DNA of 64,000 bases, from contig NZ_CYSF01000006.1 of the NCBI RefSeq assembly GCF_001458435.1, forward strand, positions 372,001 through 436,000, written 5' to 3'. Below are positions 45,147 through 54,348 of this stretch, piece by piece (the first letter of the stretch is position 1; each line of letters opens with the position of its first letter). Both the position numbers and the translations under genes were made by a program. The notes beneath the pieces are model-generated. The model was not told where the DNA came from, made no database searches, and was given only the letters and a program-made list of their open reading frames with translations. Source of the DNA: Thalassovita mediterranea. GTDB lineage: Bacteria > Pseudomonadota > Alphaproteobacteria > Rhodobacterales > Rhodobacteraceae.

Positions 45147-45725
45147 ATGACACGACATTCCGGTGCCAGCGCCGCGCTAGTTATGGGCCTATGTGCCCTA
45201 ACGCTAACCGCCTGTTCTACAGGCGGTTTCGCGCCATCCGAAGAACAGGTTTTCGCCCCTGGCGTGGACCGCAGCGGGGACGCTGTTGACGGATTGATTG
45301 TTGGCGGACGTCTTATGGATGCAGGCGAATATGAACTGGCACTGGATGCCTACACCCGCGCGGCATTGGATCATGGACTGTCCGTGGACGTCTTGGCCGG
45401 ACTGGGCAGTGCAAATCTGGCGCTTGGACGACTGGGCCAATCCGAAGAGTTGCTGCGCCGCGCTGTCGCCAAACCCGACGCGTCGCCAGAGGTGTGGAAC
45501 AACCTGGGCGTTCTGCTGCTGGAAAAAGGTGAAATCGGCGAAGCGCAGTTGGTCCTGCGCAAAGCCTTTGCATTGGACAATGGCGCCAGTGACGCAATCC
45601 GTGACAATTTGCGCAAAGCTCTCGCAAAAACGGAAAATGCGGTTTATGATGCCTCTCAACAACAAGAAAACTATAAGTTGGTACGACGTGGTAGCAGCGA
45701 TTACCTGATCCGCGCGATACCATAA
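45147..45725 (+). CDS. tadD: TadD-type TPR lipoprotein
   Basis: 192 residues. Lipoprotein signal with LTLTAC lipobox near residues 18-23, then tetratricopeptide repeats: GEYELALDAYTRAALDHGLSVDVLAGLGSANLALGRL, SPEVWNNLGVLLLEKGEIGEAQLVLRKAF. TadD proteins are the pilotin-like factor for secretin stability. It is the first of two TPR lipoproteins in a row. Confidence 0.9.
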   Translation: MTRHSGASAALVMGLCALTLTACSTGGFAPSEEQVFAPGVDRSGDAVDGLIVGGRLMDAGEYELALDAYTRAALDHGLSVDVLAGLGSANLALGRLGQSEELLRRAVAKPDASPEVWNNLGVLLLEKGEIGEAQLVLRKAFALDNGASDAIRDNLRKALAKTENAVYDASQQQENYKLVRRGSSDYLIRAIP

Positions 45726-45755
45726 CAGGCAAGAGCAGTTGAAGGACGCAGGCAC

Positions 45756-46634
45756 ATGCGCCATTCCATTCGTTTTATTCCCCTGCGCACGTCCGCTGTG
45801 CGCATGACGCTGTGCATCGTCGCAGGCCTTGGCCTGACGGCATGTGAGCAGATCCGTGGTGGCGATCAGGTGGACCGCGCCCTATCCGCCATCAACGCCG
45901 TGGACGAAAACAACCTGTCCGACATCATGCTGACCGTTGCAGATGCCGACGAAGCCGTGCGCTATTTCCAGCGCGCCAGCAAAGACAACCCTGATCGCAT
46001 CGACCTGCGCCGCGGACTTGGCCAGTCGCTTGTTCGCGCGGGCCGCGCCACCGAAGCGGTCCCTGTCTGGCGCTCAGTGACCAAAATGCCCGGCACCACT
46101 CAGGATGACTCGGTTGATTTGGCGGATGCTCTGATCCGCGCCAGTCAATGGGAAGAAGCAGACCGCATTCTGGACGCGGTACCCCCGACCGTTGAAACCT
46201 ACAAACGCTACCGCCTTGAGGCGATGGTCGCAGACAGCAACAAAGAGTGGGAAAAGTCCGACAGTTTCTATGAAACCGCCGTTGGTCTGACCACCCGCCC
46301 GGCCGGTGTGCTGAACAACTGGGGTTATTCCAAACTGACCCGTGGTGACTATGCTGATGCAGAACGCCTGTTTGCGCAGGCCATTAAACACGACCAATCG
46401 CTGTTCACCGCCAAAAACAACATCGTTCTGGCCCGTGGTGCCCAGCGCAACTATTCCCTGCCCGTCATCCCGATGGATCAAGTTGAACGTGCCCAGCTGC
46501 TACACACGATGGGGCTGAGCGCGGTCAAACAAGGCGACATCCGTACCGGCGAAAATCTGTTGCGCGAAGCCATCGACACCCACCCACAACATTTCGAGGC
46601 CGCCGTTCGCGCCCTGCGCGCGTTGGAAGGCTAA
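45756..46634 (+). CDS. second TPR lipoprotein of the Tad locus
   Basis: 292 residues, lipobox LGLTAC near residues 26-31 (GLGLTACEQIRGG). TPR-like repeats: DADEAVRYFQRASKDNPDRIDLRRGLGQSLVRAGRATEAVPVWRSV, SQWEEADRILDAVP, and LNNWGYSKLTRGDYADAERLFAQAIKHDQSL. No catalytic motif. It lies in the same operon as TadD and the prepilin peptidase, 30 bp after tadD, so an outer-membrane assembly role is inferred. Confidence 0.87.
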   Translation: MRHSIRFIPLRTSAVRMTLCIVAGLGLTACEQIRGGDQVDRALSAINAVDENNLSDIMLTVADADEAVRYFQRASKDNPDRIDLRRGLGQSLVRAGRATEAVPVWRSVTKMPGTTQDDSVDLADALIRASQWEEADRILDAVPPTVETYKRYRLEAMVADSNKEWEKSDSFYETAVGLTTRPAGVLNNWGYSKLTRGDYADAERLFAQAIKHDQSLFTAKNNIVLARGAQRNYSLPVIPMDQVERAQLLHTMGLSAVKQGDIRTGENLLREAIDTHPQHFEAAVRALRALEG

Positions 46635-46639
46635 GGTCC

Positions 46640-47176
46640 ATGCCGGATCTAATGTACTTTCTCTGGGGTAGTGCCTCGGGTCTGGCGCAGGATGCGTTCA
46701 CCGGTTTGGTGTTCTTTGTCCTGACACTGCCCTTGTGCATCTGGGTTGCCATGAGCGACCTGCGCCACATGCTGATCCGCAACAACGCGGTTCTGGCACT
46801 GGCGGGCGTATTCGTCGTTGCTGGCCTATTCCTGATGCCATTGCCGCAATACGGCTGGCAACTGGCACAGTTAGGCATCGTTTTGTGTGTGGGCATTTTG
46901 ATGAACGCCCTTGGCCTTCTGGGCGCCGGCGATGCCAAATTCGCCGCTGCTGCAGCACCTTACGTTATGCTGGGCGACCTGCGTTTTATCATCCTCCTGT
47001 TTGCGCTGATCCTGCTGGGATCGGTTGCCACTCACCGCCTAGTGCGGATGACCCCGCTGCGCAATCTGGCGCCGGATTGGGCAAGCTGGGAACGCAAGAA
47101 GGATTTCCCAATGGGGCTGGCCCTTGGCCCAACCCTGTCGGCCTATCTGGCACTGGCCGCGCTGTACGGCGGTTAA
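46640..47176 (+). CDS. cpaA: prepilin peptidase TadV/CpaA
   Basis: 178 residues, A24 aspartyl prepilin peptidase with six predicted helices. The two catalytic Asp motifs are present: VAMSDLRHMLIRN near residue 38 and LLGAGDAKFAAA near residue 97 (GxGD). It lacks the N-methylation domain found in type IV PilD. It cleaves the Flp precursors. Last Tad gene; five bases from the preceding TPR gene. Confidence 0.93.
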   Translation: MPDLMYFLWGSASGLAQDAFTGLVFFVLTLPLCIWVAMSDLRHMLIRNNAVLALAGVFVVAGLFLMPLPQYGWQLAQLGIVLCVGILMNALGLLGAGDAKFAAAAAPYVMLGDLRFIILLFALILLGSVATHRLVRMTPLRNLAPDWASWERKKDFPMGLALGPTLSAYLALAALYGG

Positions 47177-47253
47177 CACTCCCCTTCATCAGATAACAAC
47201 TTGTCATCCATACCCGCCGCGGGGCAGTTTGGGATCAGCCACAACAGGATCCC

Positions 47254-48558
47254 ATGATGACGTTGAAGCCACTTGGTTTAGCCCTCTGCGCCCTATCCCT
47301 TGCCACCCCGCTGATCTGGTTCCCTGCCATCGCGCAGGGACGCGATGCGGTGGCGCTGTTTTCCCAATACCTTGGCATCTGGGCGTTGATCGCCATGGCA
47401 CTGGCGCAGATCATTTCGACCCGTCTGACGCCGGTTGAGGCGCTGTTCGGCGGGCTGGACCGCGCCTATGTGCTGCACAAATGGCTGGGCATCGGCGCAA
47501 TGGTGGCGATCTTGCTGCATGACACGATTGATGCGGAAATGCGCGGGCTTGGCCAGGAAACTCTGCTGGTTGAAGTCGCAGAAACCGCTGGCGAGTTGAG
47601 CCTTTACGGTCTGTTAATCCTTGTGGTGATCACCATCGCAACCTTCATCCCCTATCACCTTTGGCGGTGGACCCACCGCCTGATGGGCGCGTTTTTCACC
47701 GCTGGTGCCTTTCACTATCTGGCAATCCTAAAACCCTTCGACAATGGCGACCCTTTGGGGCTTTACACTGGGGTGTTCTGCATCCTTGGCATTCTGGCCT
47801 TTGCGTATCGCCTGCTGCCCAGCCACCTGCGCCCAAGCCGCCGCTACGACGTCACCGCAGTCACCCGAACTGGCAACGCACTGGCCATCGACATGCGGCC
47901 CAACGGACGCGGGATCAAAGCGCAGCCCGGTCAATTCGCCTTCTTCCAGTTTGAGGGTGAGGCGCCGCATCCCTTCACCCTCTCTGCCCTCGTGGCCCCC
48001 GATGGCAGCCTGCGCATTTCAATGGCCCGCCTTGGCGATGCCACCCACCGCCTGCACCACCGCTTGCAGGCAGGTGCCAAGGTTCAGGTCGAAGGCGCCT
48101 ATGGCCGGTTCAATCGCCCGCGTGGCGCAAAGCGTGAGTTGTGGATTGCAGGCGGCATCGGCATTACGCCCTTTCTGGCATGGGCCGCGGCAAAGCAGGA
48201 TGAAACGCCTGTTGATCTGGTCTACTGCGTCCGCAGCGCAGACAGCGCCGCCCATCTGGAAGAGCTGCACACATTGGCCGCCAACGCGCCAAACCTGACC
48301 CTGCATCTGCATGAAAGCGCCAGCGCAGGGCGACTGACCACAGAGGCATTACTCGACAAGACAAAGGCCGATCCTCGCGACCTGCACGTCGCCTATTGCG
48401 GCCCCAGCGCCCTGCGCGAGGCCTTGCAAAAGGGGCTGTCCAAACGCGGCCTGTCGCAGCGGCGGTTCCACTACGAACTGTTCGAGATCCGCACCGGCAT
48501 CGGCCTGCGCAAACTGGCAGCTCACCTTCAAAAACGGATCACCGAACGGAACGTGTAA
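47254..48558 (+). CDS. ferric-reductase-like flavohaem oxidoreductase
   Basis: 434 residues. N-terminal half has six hydrophobic helices with paired histidines (LHKWLGIGAMVAILLHDTID and WTHRLMGAFFTAGAFHYLAI), the FRD/NOX-like bis-haem layout. C-terminal half is a ferredoxin-NADP reductase module: QPGQFAFFQFEGEAPHPFTLSAL (FAD) and LWIAGGIGITPFLAWAA (NAD). Transmembrane electron transfer from NAD(P)H to an external or periplasmic acceptor. It follows the Tad genes but no link is proven. Confidence 0.86.
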   Translation: MMTLKPLGLALCALSLATPLIWFPAIAQGRDAVALFSQYLGIWALIAMALAQIISTRLTPVEALFGGLDRAYVLHKWLGIGAMVAILLHDTIDAEMRGLGQETLLVEVAETAGELSLYGLLILVVITIATFIPYHLWRWTHRLMGAFFTAGAFHYLAILKPFDNGDPLGLYTGVFCILGILAFAYRLLPSHLRPSRRYDVTAVTRTGNALAIDMRPNGRGIKAQPGQFAFFQFEGEAPHPFTLSALVAPDGSLRISMARLGDATHRLHHRLQAGAKVQVEGAYGRFNRPRGAKRELWIAGGIGITPFLAWAAAKQDETPVDLVYCVRSADSAAHLEELHTLAANAPNLTLHLHESASAGRLTTEALLDKTKADPRDLHVAYCGPSALREALQKGLSKRGLSQRRFHYELFEIRTGIGLRKLAAHLQKRITERNV

Positions 48559-48683
48559 CCCATCCGATCCAAATGCCCCGCAGAGGCACGGGTTTCACCC
48601 TTTTTCTGCCACGATCTAACGGCACCTTGCCCCAAAGCCGCAGCATGCGTTGCGCGCAAATCTTGGCAGAGGCGACCCAGATC

Positions 48684-50006
48684 ATGACCATGCACACACC
48701 CGTTCCGGCGAAATCCCGCGTGACGCCCCCACCTGCCCCAGCGGGTCTGGCTGACATGCAGCTGCCGGTCACCATGATGCGGGACATTCTGCTGAAAACA
48801 TGTTTCCGCAAATCCCTCAGCACCATTTCAGAGATGGCCGAAGCGGTCTGCCTGCCCCGCAACGTGGTGCAGGAACTGATCGACCTGTGCCGTGAACAGA
48901 AACTGATGGAGGCGATGGGCACCCTGCACGCCGGTGCGGGCAATGAAATGGCGTTCCAGCTGACCGATGCGGGTAAATCGCGCACGCAGGACGCGCTGGC
49001 GCAGTCCGAATATTACGGCGCAATGCCCGTGCCGCTGGAAGTTTATCGCGAACAGATCAAACGCCAATCGATCCGTGACATCCAACTGACCCGCAAACAG
49101 CTGACCGACGCGATGGGGCATCTGGTGCTGCCGCCGGATCTGCTGTCAAACCTTGGCCCCGCGGTCAGCTCTGGCCGGTCGATCCTGATGTATGGCCCGC
49201 CGGGCAACGGTAAATCTTCGATCTCCAACGGTATTCGCGATGCGATGGGGGATAAAATCTATGTGCCCCGCGCCATCGAATATGCCGGTCAGGTGATCAC
49301 CGTTTATGACCCCATCGTACATTCCAAGGCCGAGGCAGAGGCGCAGGATCCCAATTCGCTGCGCCGTGCGAAGGGGTTTGATACCCGCTACGTGCGCTGC
49401 GATCGCCCCACCGTGATCACTGGTGGTGAATTGACGCTGGATATGCTGGATCTGACCTACAACGCCACCGCCCGCACCTATCAGGCACCGCTGCAATTGA
49501 AGGCGACAGGTGGCATCTTCATCGTCGACGACCTTGGCCGTCAGCAAGAACCGCCGCAGTCGCTGGTCAACCGCTGGATTGTGCCGCTGGAAGAGTCCAA
49601 GGACATTCTAGCCCTGCAATCAGGTGAGAAGTTCGAGGTTCCTTTTGACACGCTGGTGGTGTTTTCCACCAACTTCCATCCTAACAAGATCTTTGACCAA
49701 GCGGCATTGCGCCGGATTTTCTACAAGATCAAAATTGACGGGCCTGATCAGAAAAACTTCCTCAAAATCTTCTCCCTCGTGGCGAAGAAGAAGGGTATGC
49801 CGCTGGCAGAGGATGCACTGGTGCATCTGCTGCATCGGAAATATCCGACTATTGGCAACATTTATGCAAACTACCAGCCGGTGTTTTTGATCGACCAGAT
49901 GATTTCGATTTGCGAATTTGAGGGTATACCCTACCAAATGACGCCCGAGCTTATCGATCGTGCATGGGCGAACATGTTCCTCAAGGACGAAGATATCGTG
50001 AAGTAA
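48684..50006 (+). CDS. winged-helix/AAA+ ATPase of unknown function, Tad-adjacent
   Basis: 440 residues from the ATG at 48684 (AGAGG 10 bases upstream). N-terminal Pro-rich 25 residues, then a helical segment that reads like a winged helix (SLSTISEMAEAVCLPRNVVQELIDLCREQKLMEA...FQLTDAGKSR) before the AAA domain: Walker A MYGPPGNGKSSISNGI about residue 173, Walker B GIFIVDDLGRQQEPP about residue 283, and VFSTNFHPNKIFDQAALRRIFYKI. It resembles MoxR/chaperone-type ATPases that remodel proteins. Target unknown. Confidence 0.85.
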   Translation: MTMHTPVPAKSRVTPPPAPAGLADMQLPVTMMRDILLKTCFRKSLSTISEMAEAVCLPRNVVQELIDLCREQKLMEAMGTLHAGAGNEMAFQLTDAGKSRTQDALAQSEYYGAMPVPLEVYREQIKRQSIRDIQLTRKQLTDAMGHLVLPPDLLSNLGPAVSSGRSILMYGPPGNGKSSISNGIRDAMGDKIYVPRAIEYAGQVITVYDPIVHSKAEAEAQDPNSLRRAKGFDTRYVRCDRPTVITGGELTLDMLDLTYNATARTYQAPLQLKATGGIFIVDDLGRQQEPPQSLVNRWIVPLEESKDILALQSGEKFEVPFDTLVVFSTNFHPNKIFDQAALRRIFYKIKIDGPDQKNFLKIFSLVAKKKGMPLAEDALVHLLHRKYPTIGNIYANYQPVFLIDQMISICEFEGIPYQMTPELIDRAWANMFLKDEDIVK

Positions 50007-50055
50007 CGGGTTCACACACTGGTCAACCTAATCACGCCGCCCTAGCTTGGGCGGC

Positions 50056-52470
50056 ATGACCGCGCTGTCCCCAGAACTCCCAAAACAAATCAGCAACTGG
50101 TTCACCGATCAGGGTTGGTCGCTGCACCCGCATCAACGCGATATGCTGGCACGCAGCGGCGCGCCCGCGCAATTGCTGATCGCCCCCACCGGCGCGGGCA
50201 AGACGATGGCGGGGTTTCTGCCCACCTTGGCGGAGCTGGCAGATGGTGGGCACAACGGGCTGCACACCCTTTATATTTCGCCGCTAAAGGCACTGGCGGC
50301 AGACATCAAGCGCAATCTAGAAACGCCGGTCGCGGGCATGGGCCTGCCGATCCGCATTGAGGACCGCACCGGCGACACCCCCAACAGTCGCAAGCGCCGC
50401 CAACGGGCCGATCCGCCCCATATCCTGCTAACCACGCCGGAAAGCCTGGCCCTGCTTATGTCCTACGAGGATGCGCCGCGCATTTTCCAAGGATTACAGC
50501 GCGTTGTGGTGGATGAAATCCACGCACTGGCCGAAAGCAAGCGTGGCGATCAGCTGATGCTGGCGCTGTCACGGCTCAGCGCGCTGTGTCCTGACCTGCG
50601 CCGTGTGGGCCTATCGGCCACCGTCGATGATCCTGCAGCCATTGCACGCTATCTGGCCCCCACAGGCTGCGCCGTTCTGCACGCGGATGCAGGCCCCGCG
50701 CCGGACATCACCATGCTTCACACGGATGAGGCGCCACCATGGTCAGGTAGCGGTGCCGCCTATGCGATCCCTGCGGTGCTAGAACATGTGAAACAGCACA
50801 AAACCACGCTTATCTTCCACAACACCCGCGCGCAGGCAGAGGTGTTTTTCCACAATCTGTGGCTAGCCAATGACGACGCCCTGCCAATCGGTATTCATCA
50901 CGGATCACTCGACCGCGCACAGCGCGAAAAGGTCGAGGCAGCGATGGTTGCGGGCCAATTGCGTGCCGTGGTCTGCACCGGATCGCTGGATCTGGGGATC
51001 GACTGGGGCAATGTGGATCTGGTGATCCAGATCGGCGCGCCCAAGAATGTGAAACGGCTGGTGCAGCGCATTGGCCGCGCCAATCACCGCTATAACGCCC
51101 CGTCGAAGGCCATATTGGTTCCCGCCAACCGGTTTGAGGTGATCGAATGCCTCGCTGCGCTGGAGGCGGTGCAGGACGGCGATCTGGACGGTGACCCCCG
51201 CCCCACTGGCCCGCGCGATGTGCTCTGCCAGCATATCCTGCTGTGCGCCTGTTCCGGTCCGTTTGAGGCCGATGCACTCTATGCAGAGGTGACGCAGGCT
51301 GGGCCTTATGCGGATCTGACCCGCGCGGACTTTGACGCCTGCCTGACCTTCTGCGCCACCGGCGGCTACGCCCTGCGTGCCTATGACAAATGGCAGCGCT
51401 TGCAACAGCGCCCGGACGGTCAGTGGCAGTTGCGCGATCCCCGCAGCGCCGCCCTGATCCGCCAAAACGTCGGCACCATTCAGGACACCGACACGCTAAA
51501 AGTCAAAATGCGCGGTCGTCATGGTGCGCCGTTGGGCGAAATTGAAGAGGGGTTTGCCGCCTCTCTCACTCCAGGTGATACATTTCTGATCGGTGGACAG
51601 ATCGTGCGCTATGAGGCGCTGCGCGAAATGGTGGTGCAAGTCAGTCGCGACAAGGGGCGCAGGCCCAAGGTCGCCACCTTCATGGGCACCAAATTCGCCA
51701 CCTCGACCCAGCTGAGCCAACGTATCCTGCACCTGCTGAACCAACCGGATTGGCCCGCCCTGCCCGCCCACACCGCTGACTGGCTGCACCTGCAGCGGCA
51801 AATGTCCGAACTGCCCCGCCCCAGCACCCTGCTGATCGAAAGTTTCCCCCATGACGGGCTGGCGCACACCTGCATCTATGGCTTTGCGGGCCGCAATGCG
51901 CAGCAAACCCTCGGCCTCCTCGCCACCCGCCGGATGGAGGAGATGGGGCTGGCGCCCTTGGGCTTTGTCGCCACGGATCAAGCAACGCTGATCTGGGGGC
52001 TGGAGGAGCTGCGCGATCCTGCGCCACTGTTTGATCTGACCACGTTGGAGGACGGGCTGGAGGGTTGGCTATCATCTAACGCACTGATGAAACGCACATT
52101 CCGCAGTGTCGCCACCATCGCCGGACTGATCCAGCGCAACATTCAGGGGCAGCGTAAATCAGGGCGGCAGGCGACGTTTTCGTCCGACATCCTATACGAC
52201 ACGCTGCACCGCTATGATCCTGATCACCTGCTACTGCAGATCACACGAGAGGAAGCATTGAGCGGCCTCATCGACTTCGCCCGCCTACGTGATCTGGTCG
52301 CCCGTGTGCAGGGGCGGATCAGCCACCGCCATCTGGACCGCATCACCCCCTTGGCCGCCCCTCTTCTGCTGGAGGTGGGCAAGGTCCGCATTGATGGGGA
52401 AGGCCGTGAGCGGCTACTGCGCGAGGAAACCGCGAAGCTGATGCAGGACGCGGGATTGGCGGAAATCTGA
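50056..52470 (+). CDS. ligase-associated Lhr-like DEXH helicase
   Basis: 804 residues from the ATG at 50056 (a TTG three codons earlier is rejected). Superfamily 2 motifs: LIAPTGAGKTMAGFLP, VVVDEIHALAESKRGDQL (DEIH), GLSATVDD, TLIFHNTRAQAEVFF, and QRIGRANHRYN. C-terminal Lhr winged-helix region. This is the helicase of the bacterial ligase-associated DNA damage response set (ligase, exonuclease, Lhr, PdeM). Directly followed by PdeM, 53 bp away. Confidence 0.93.
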   Translation: MTALSPELPKQISNWFTDQGWSLHPHQRDMLARSGAPAQLLIAPTGAGKTMAGFLPTLAELADGGHNGLHTLYISPLKALAADIKRNLETPVAGMGLPIRIEDRTGDTPNSRKRRQRADPPHILLTTPESLALLMSYEDAPRIFQGLQRVVVDEIHALAESKRGDQLMLALSRLSALCPDLRRVGLSATVDDPAAIARYLAPTGCAVLHADAGPAPDITMLHTDEAPPWSGSGAAYAIPAVLEHVKQHKTTLIFHNTRAQAEVFFHNLWLANDDALPIGIHHGSLDRAQREKVEAAMVAGQLRAVVCTGSLDLGIDWGNVDLVIQIGAPKNVKRLVQRIGRANHRYNAPSKAILVPANRFEVIECLAALEAVQDGDLDGDPRPTGPRDVLCQHILLCACSGPFEADALYAEVTQAGPYADLTRADFDACLTFCATGGYALRAYDKWQRLQQRPDGQWQLRDPRSAALIRQNVGTIQDTDTLKVKMRGRHGAPLGEIEEGFAASLTPGDTFLIGGQIVRYEALREMVVQVSRDKGRRPKVATFMGTKFATSTQLSQRILHLLNQPDWPALPAHTADWLHLQRQMSELPRPSTLLIESFPHDGLAHTCIYGFAGRNAQQTLGLLATRRMEEMGLAPLGFVATDQATLIWGLEELRDPAPLFDLTTLEDGLEGWLSSNALMKRTFRSVATIAGLIQRNIQGQRKSGRQATFSSDILYDTLHRYDPDHLLLQITREEALSGLIDFARLRDLVARVQGRISHRHLDRITPLAAPLLLEVGKVRIDGEGRERLLREETAKLMQDAGLAEI

Positions 52471-52523
52471 TCAACCATAGCGAATCTCTTGCAGCCCAAG
52501 ATTTGGTGTGCACACTCATAAGT

Positions 52524-53207
52524 ATGAGCAGATATTCCTTCACCCTCGCTGGACAAAGTTTGGAAGCCTTGCCATCCGGGGCGTTATTTTGGCCTGATCA
52601 GGGGCTACTTTGCGTATCTGATCTGCATTTCGGTAAAAGTGAGAGAATAGCTCGATTGGGTGGTTCCATGCTGCCCCCCTATGACACGCGCGACACGCTG
52701 GCACGGCTAGAAAAAGATCTGGCGCGGACGCGGGCGAAATCGGTGATTTGTTTGGGCGACAGTTTCGACGATTCGATCGCTGCACGCGGGATAAGCGAAC
52801 AGGAATTCACCTGGATCACACGTCTACAGGCTGGCCGCCATTGGGTGTGGATTGAGGGCAACCATGACCCAGGCCCACTGGCCATTGGTGGCACTCATAT
52901 GTCCGAGCTGCCATTGCCGCCAATTCAGTTTCGCCACATCGCCCAAGCCGGAAGCGCTGCGGAGATTTCTGGGCACTACCACCCCAAAGCACGCGTCAAA
53001 ACCAAGGCTGGTGAGATCAGCCGCCCCTGTTTCCTAATCGACAGTGATCGTGTGATTATGCCTGCCTATGGCAGCTATACAGGCGGGTTGTCCTGTGAAG
53101 ATCCAGTCTTGGTCAATCTGATGCGCCCAGAAGCGTTGGCGGTTCTGACCGGCGACGTCGCCCAACCGATACCGATGCCCGGACGGCGCAAATCATTACA
53201 CGACTAA
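52524..53207 (+). CDS. pdeM: ligase-associated DNA damage response endonuclease PdeM
   Basis: 227 residues from the ATG at 52524. Calcineurin-like metallophosphoesterase: VSDLHFGKSERIARLGG (Asp-His), CLGDSFDDS, IEGNHDPG and ISGHYHPKARVKTKAGE, the complete dinuclear-metal set. PdeM is a DNA nuclease of the Lhr module. The two companion genes, an ATP-dependent ligase and an exonuclease, are not in this window. Convergent with the LytTR gene. Confidence 0.93.
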   Translation: MSRYSFTLAGQSLEALPSGALFWPDQGLLCVSDLHFGKSERIARLGGSMLPPYDTRDTLARLEKDLARTRAKSVICLGDSFDDSIAARGISEQEFTWITRLQAGRHWVWIEGNHDPGPLAIGGTHMSELPLPPIQFRHIAQAGSAAEISGHYHPKARVKTKAGEISRPCFLIDSDRVIMPAYGSYTGGLSCEDPVLVNLMRPEALAVLTGDVAQPIPMPGRRKSLHD

Positions 53208-53239
53208 GCGACAGTACAATCCGCAAGTAGGCATCTGCG

Positions 53240-54142
53240 TTACGCAGACGCGTCAAATTGGGCGAGAATACCCGCCTCTTCCAGCTTGGGGCGTGCATAG
53301 CGGCTAACAGGGACAGAACGGCCATTTTTCAGCAGCACCGCCAGTTGTCCGTCCTTTTTGGAAAGACTGACAATTGCCGCTTCGGCCACCCAATGTGCGC
53401 CATGCGTGATGAAACCGGGCACCGCGTCCATTTCCGCAACCGCATCAGAAAAACTCATCCGCAAGGAAACCAAGGCGCCGTCCAGCTCAACGTCGACGAA
53501 ATGATCGCGTGCTGCCAGATGCAAAATCGGTCCAGTGGTCCCCGTAGGCATGCGCGCCATCAAACGACAGTCGCCATCGGTACTGACTTCCGGGTCGTGC
53601 GGTTCATTTGCGGCATCGCCCATCATCCCAAGCGGATCATAGGACATTTGCTGCACTTCTTTTGGTGCCTCGCGCGACAACAGTTCTTCGTTGTGGTTGA
53701 TGCGGCGCAACGCTGAGAGAAGTCCACAAAGAAGCATCACGAACAACAGCACCCTCAAATAGCCATTCGCACCAGAGGCAGCTTCGACCCGATAATATAC
53801 CGCCAAGCCGTAAACCAGCGGGCTCAGACACAGGGTCAAAACGGTCACATGCAGAATTTCGCGGAGCGTGTCAGAAATTTCGCCCCAAATATGGCGGCGC
53901 AACGATCGGATGAAAGTGCTGAGAAACACAGAACTGGCGGAAATTAGCCCCCAAAACACACCCCGCTGCCCCCAATCGAGGCCACTGTAGGTGCCAAACG
54001 GCCCCATAATTGTTCCCGCCAGTGCCGCCAGCAACCAGATGGTTAACACACGGGGTACAAACAACCGCTGAAATGCTGCGGCAAAAGACTTTAGAATTCC
54101 TGAAATCACCCGGTCCGCCAACCCACCTGCAAATAACGACAA
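53240..54142 (-). CDS. membrane-anchored LytTR DNA-binding protein
   Basis: 300 residues from a TTG at 54140-54142; start uncertain, a GTG at 54109 is an alternative. The N-terminal half has four hydrophobic segments (VLTIWLLAALAGTIMG, VFWGLISASSVFLSTF, VTVLTLCLSPLVYGLAVY, LLFVMLLCGLLSAL). The C-terminal about 100 residues form a LytTR domain: RDHFVDVELDGALVSLRMSFSDAVAEMD, FITHGAHWVAEAAIVSLSKKDGQLAVLLKNGRSVPVSRYARPKL. It is a one-piece membrane regulator without receiver domain; no kinase next to it. Preceded by its own promoter region. Confidence 0.85.
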   Translation of the reverse strand: MSLFAGGLADRVISGILKSFAAAFQRLFVPRVLTIWLLAALAGTIMGPFGTYSGLDWGQRGVFWGLISASSVFLSTFIRSLRRHIWGEISDTLREILHVTVLTLCLSPLVYGLAVYYRVEAASGANGYLRVLLFVMLLCGLLSALRRINHNEELLSREAPKEVQQMSYDPLGMMGDAANEPHDPEVSTDGDCRLMARMPTGTTGPILHLAARDHFVDVELDGALVSLRMSFSDAVAEMDAVPGFITHGAHWVAEAAIVSLSKKDGQLAVLLKNGRSVPVSRYARPKLEEAGILAQFDASA

Positions 54143-54308
54143 CGGCTTGCTGTTCCGTCAAGCACAGCTTCACGCTCTTATAATACGTTCGCGCGCACCA
54201 TAGTCTTAGCAACGAGTCTGCATAGGGGGAAAAACAGCGGAACTGCCGCTGCTGTGGGAAAAACGACTGCTTCCGCCACAAGTCGCGACAAGTAGCTACA
54301 GTTTTATG

Positions 54309-54339
54309 AAAAAAGGCAGCGCGTGTTGATCGCGCTGCC
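54309..54339 (-). terminator. terminator of the folD1 transcript
   Basis: On the minus strand GGCAGCGCG / CGCGCTGCC with a 7-nt loop and a run of six T, ten bases after the folD1 stop. Confidence 0.92.
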
Positions 54340-54348
54340 CTCACTTGA

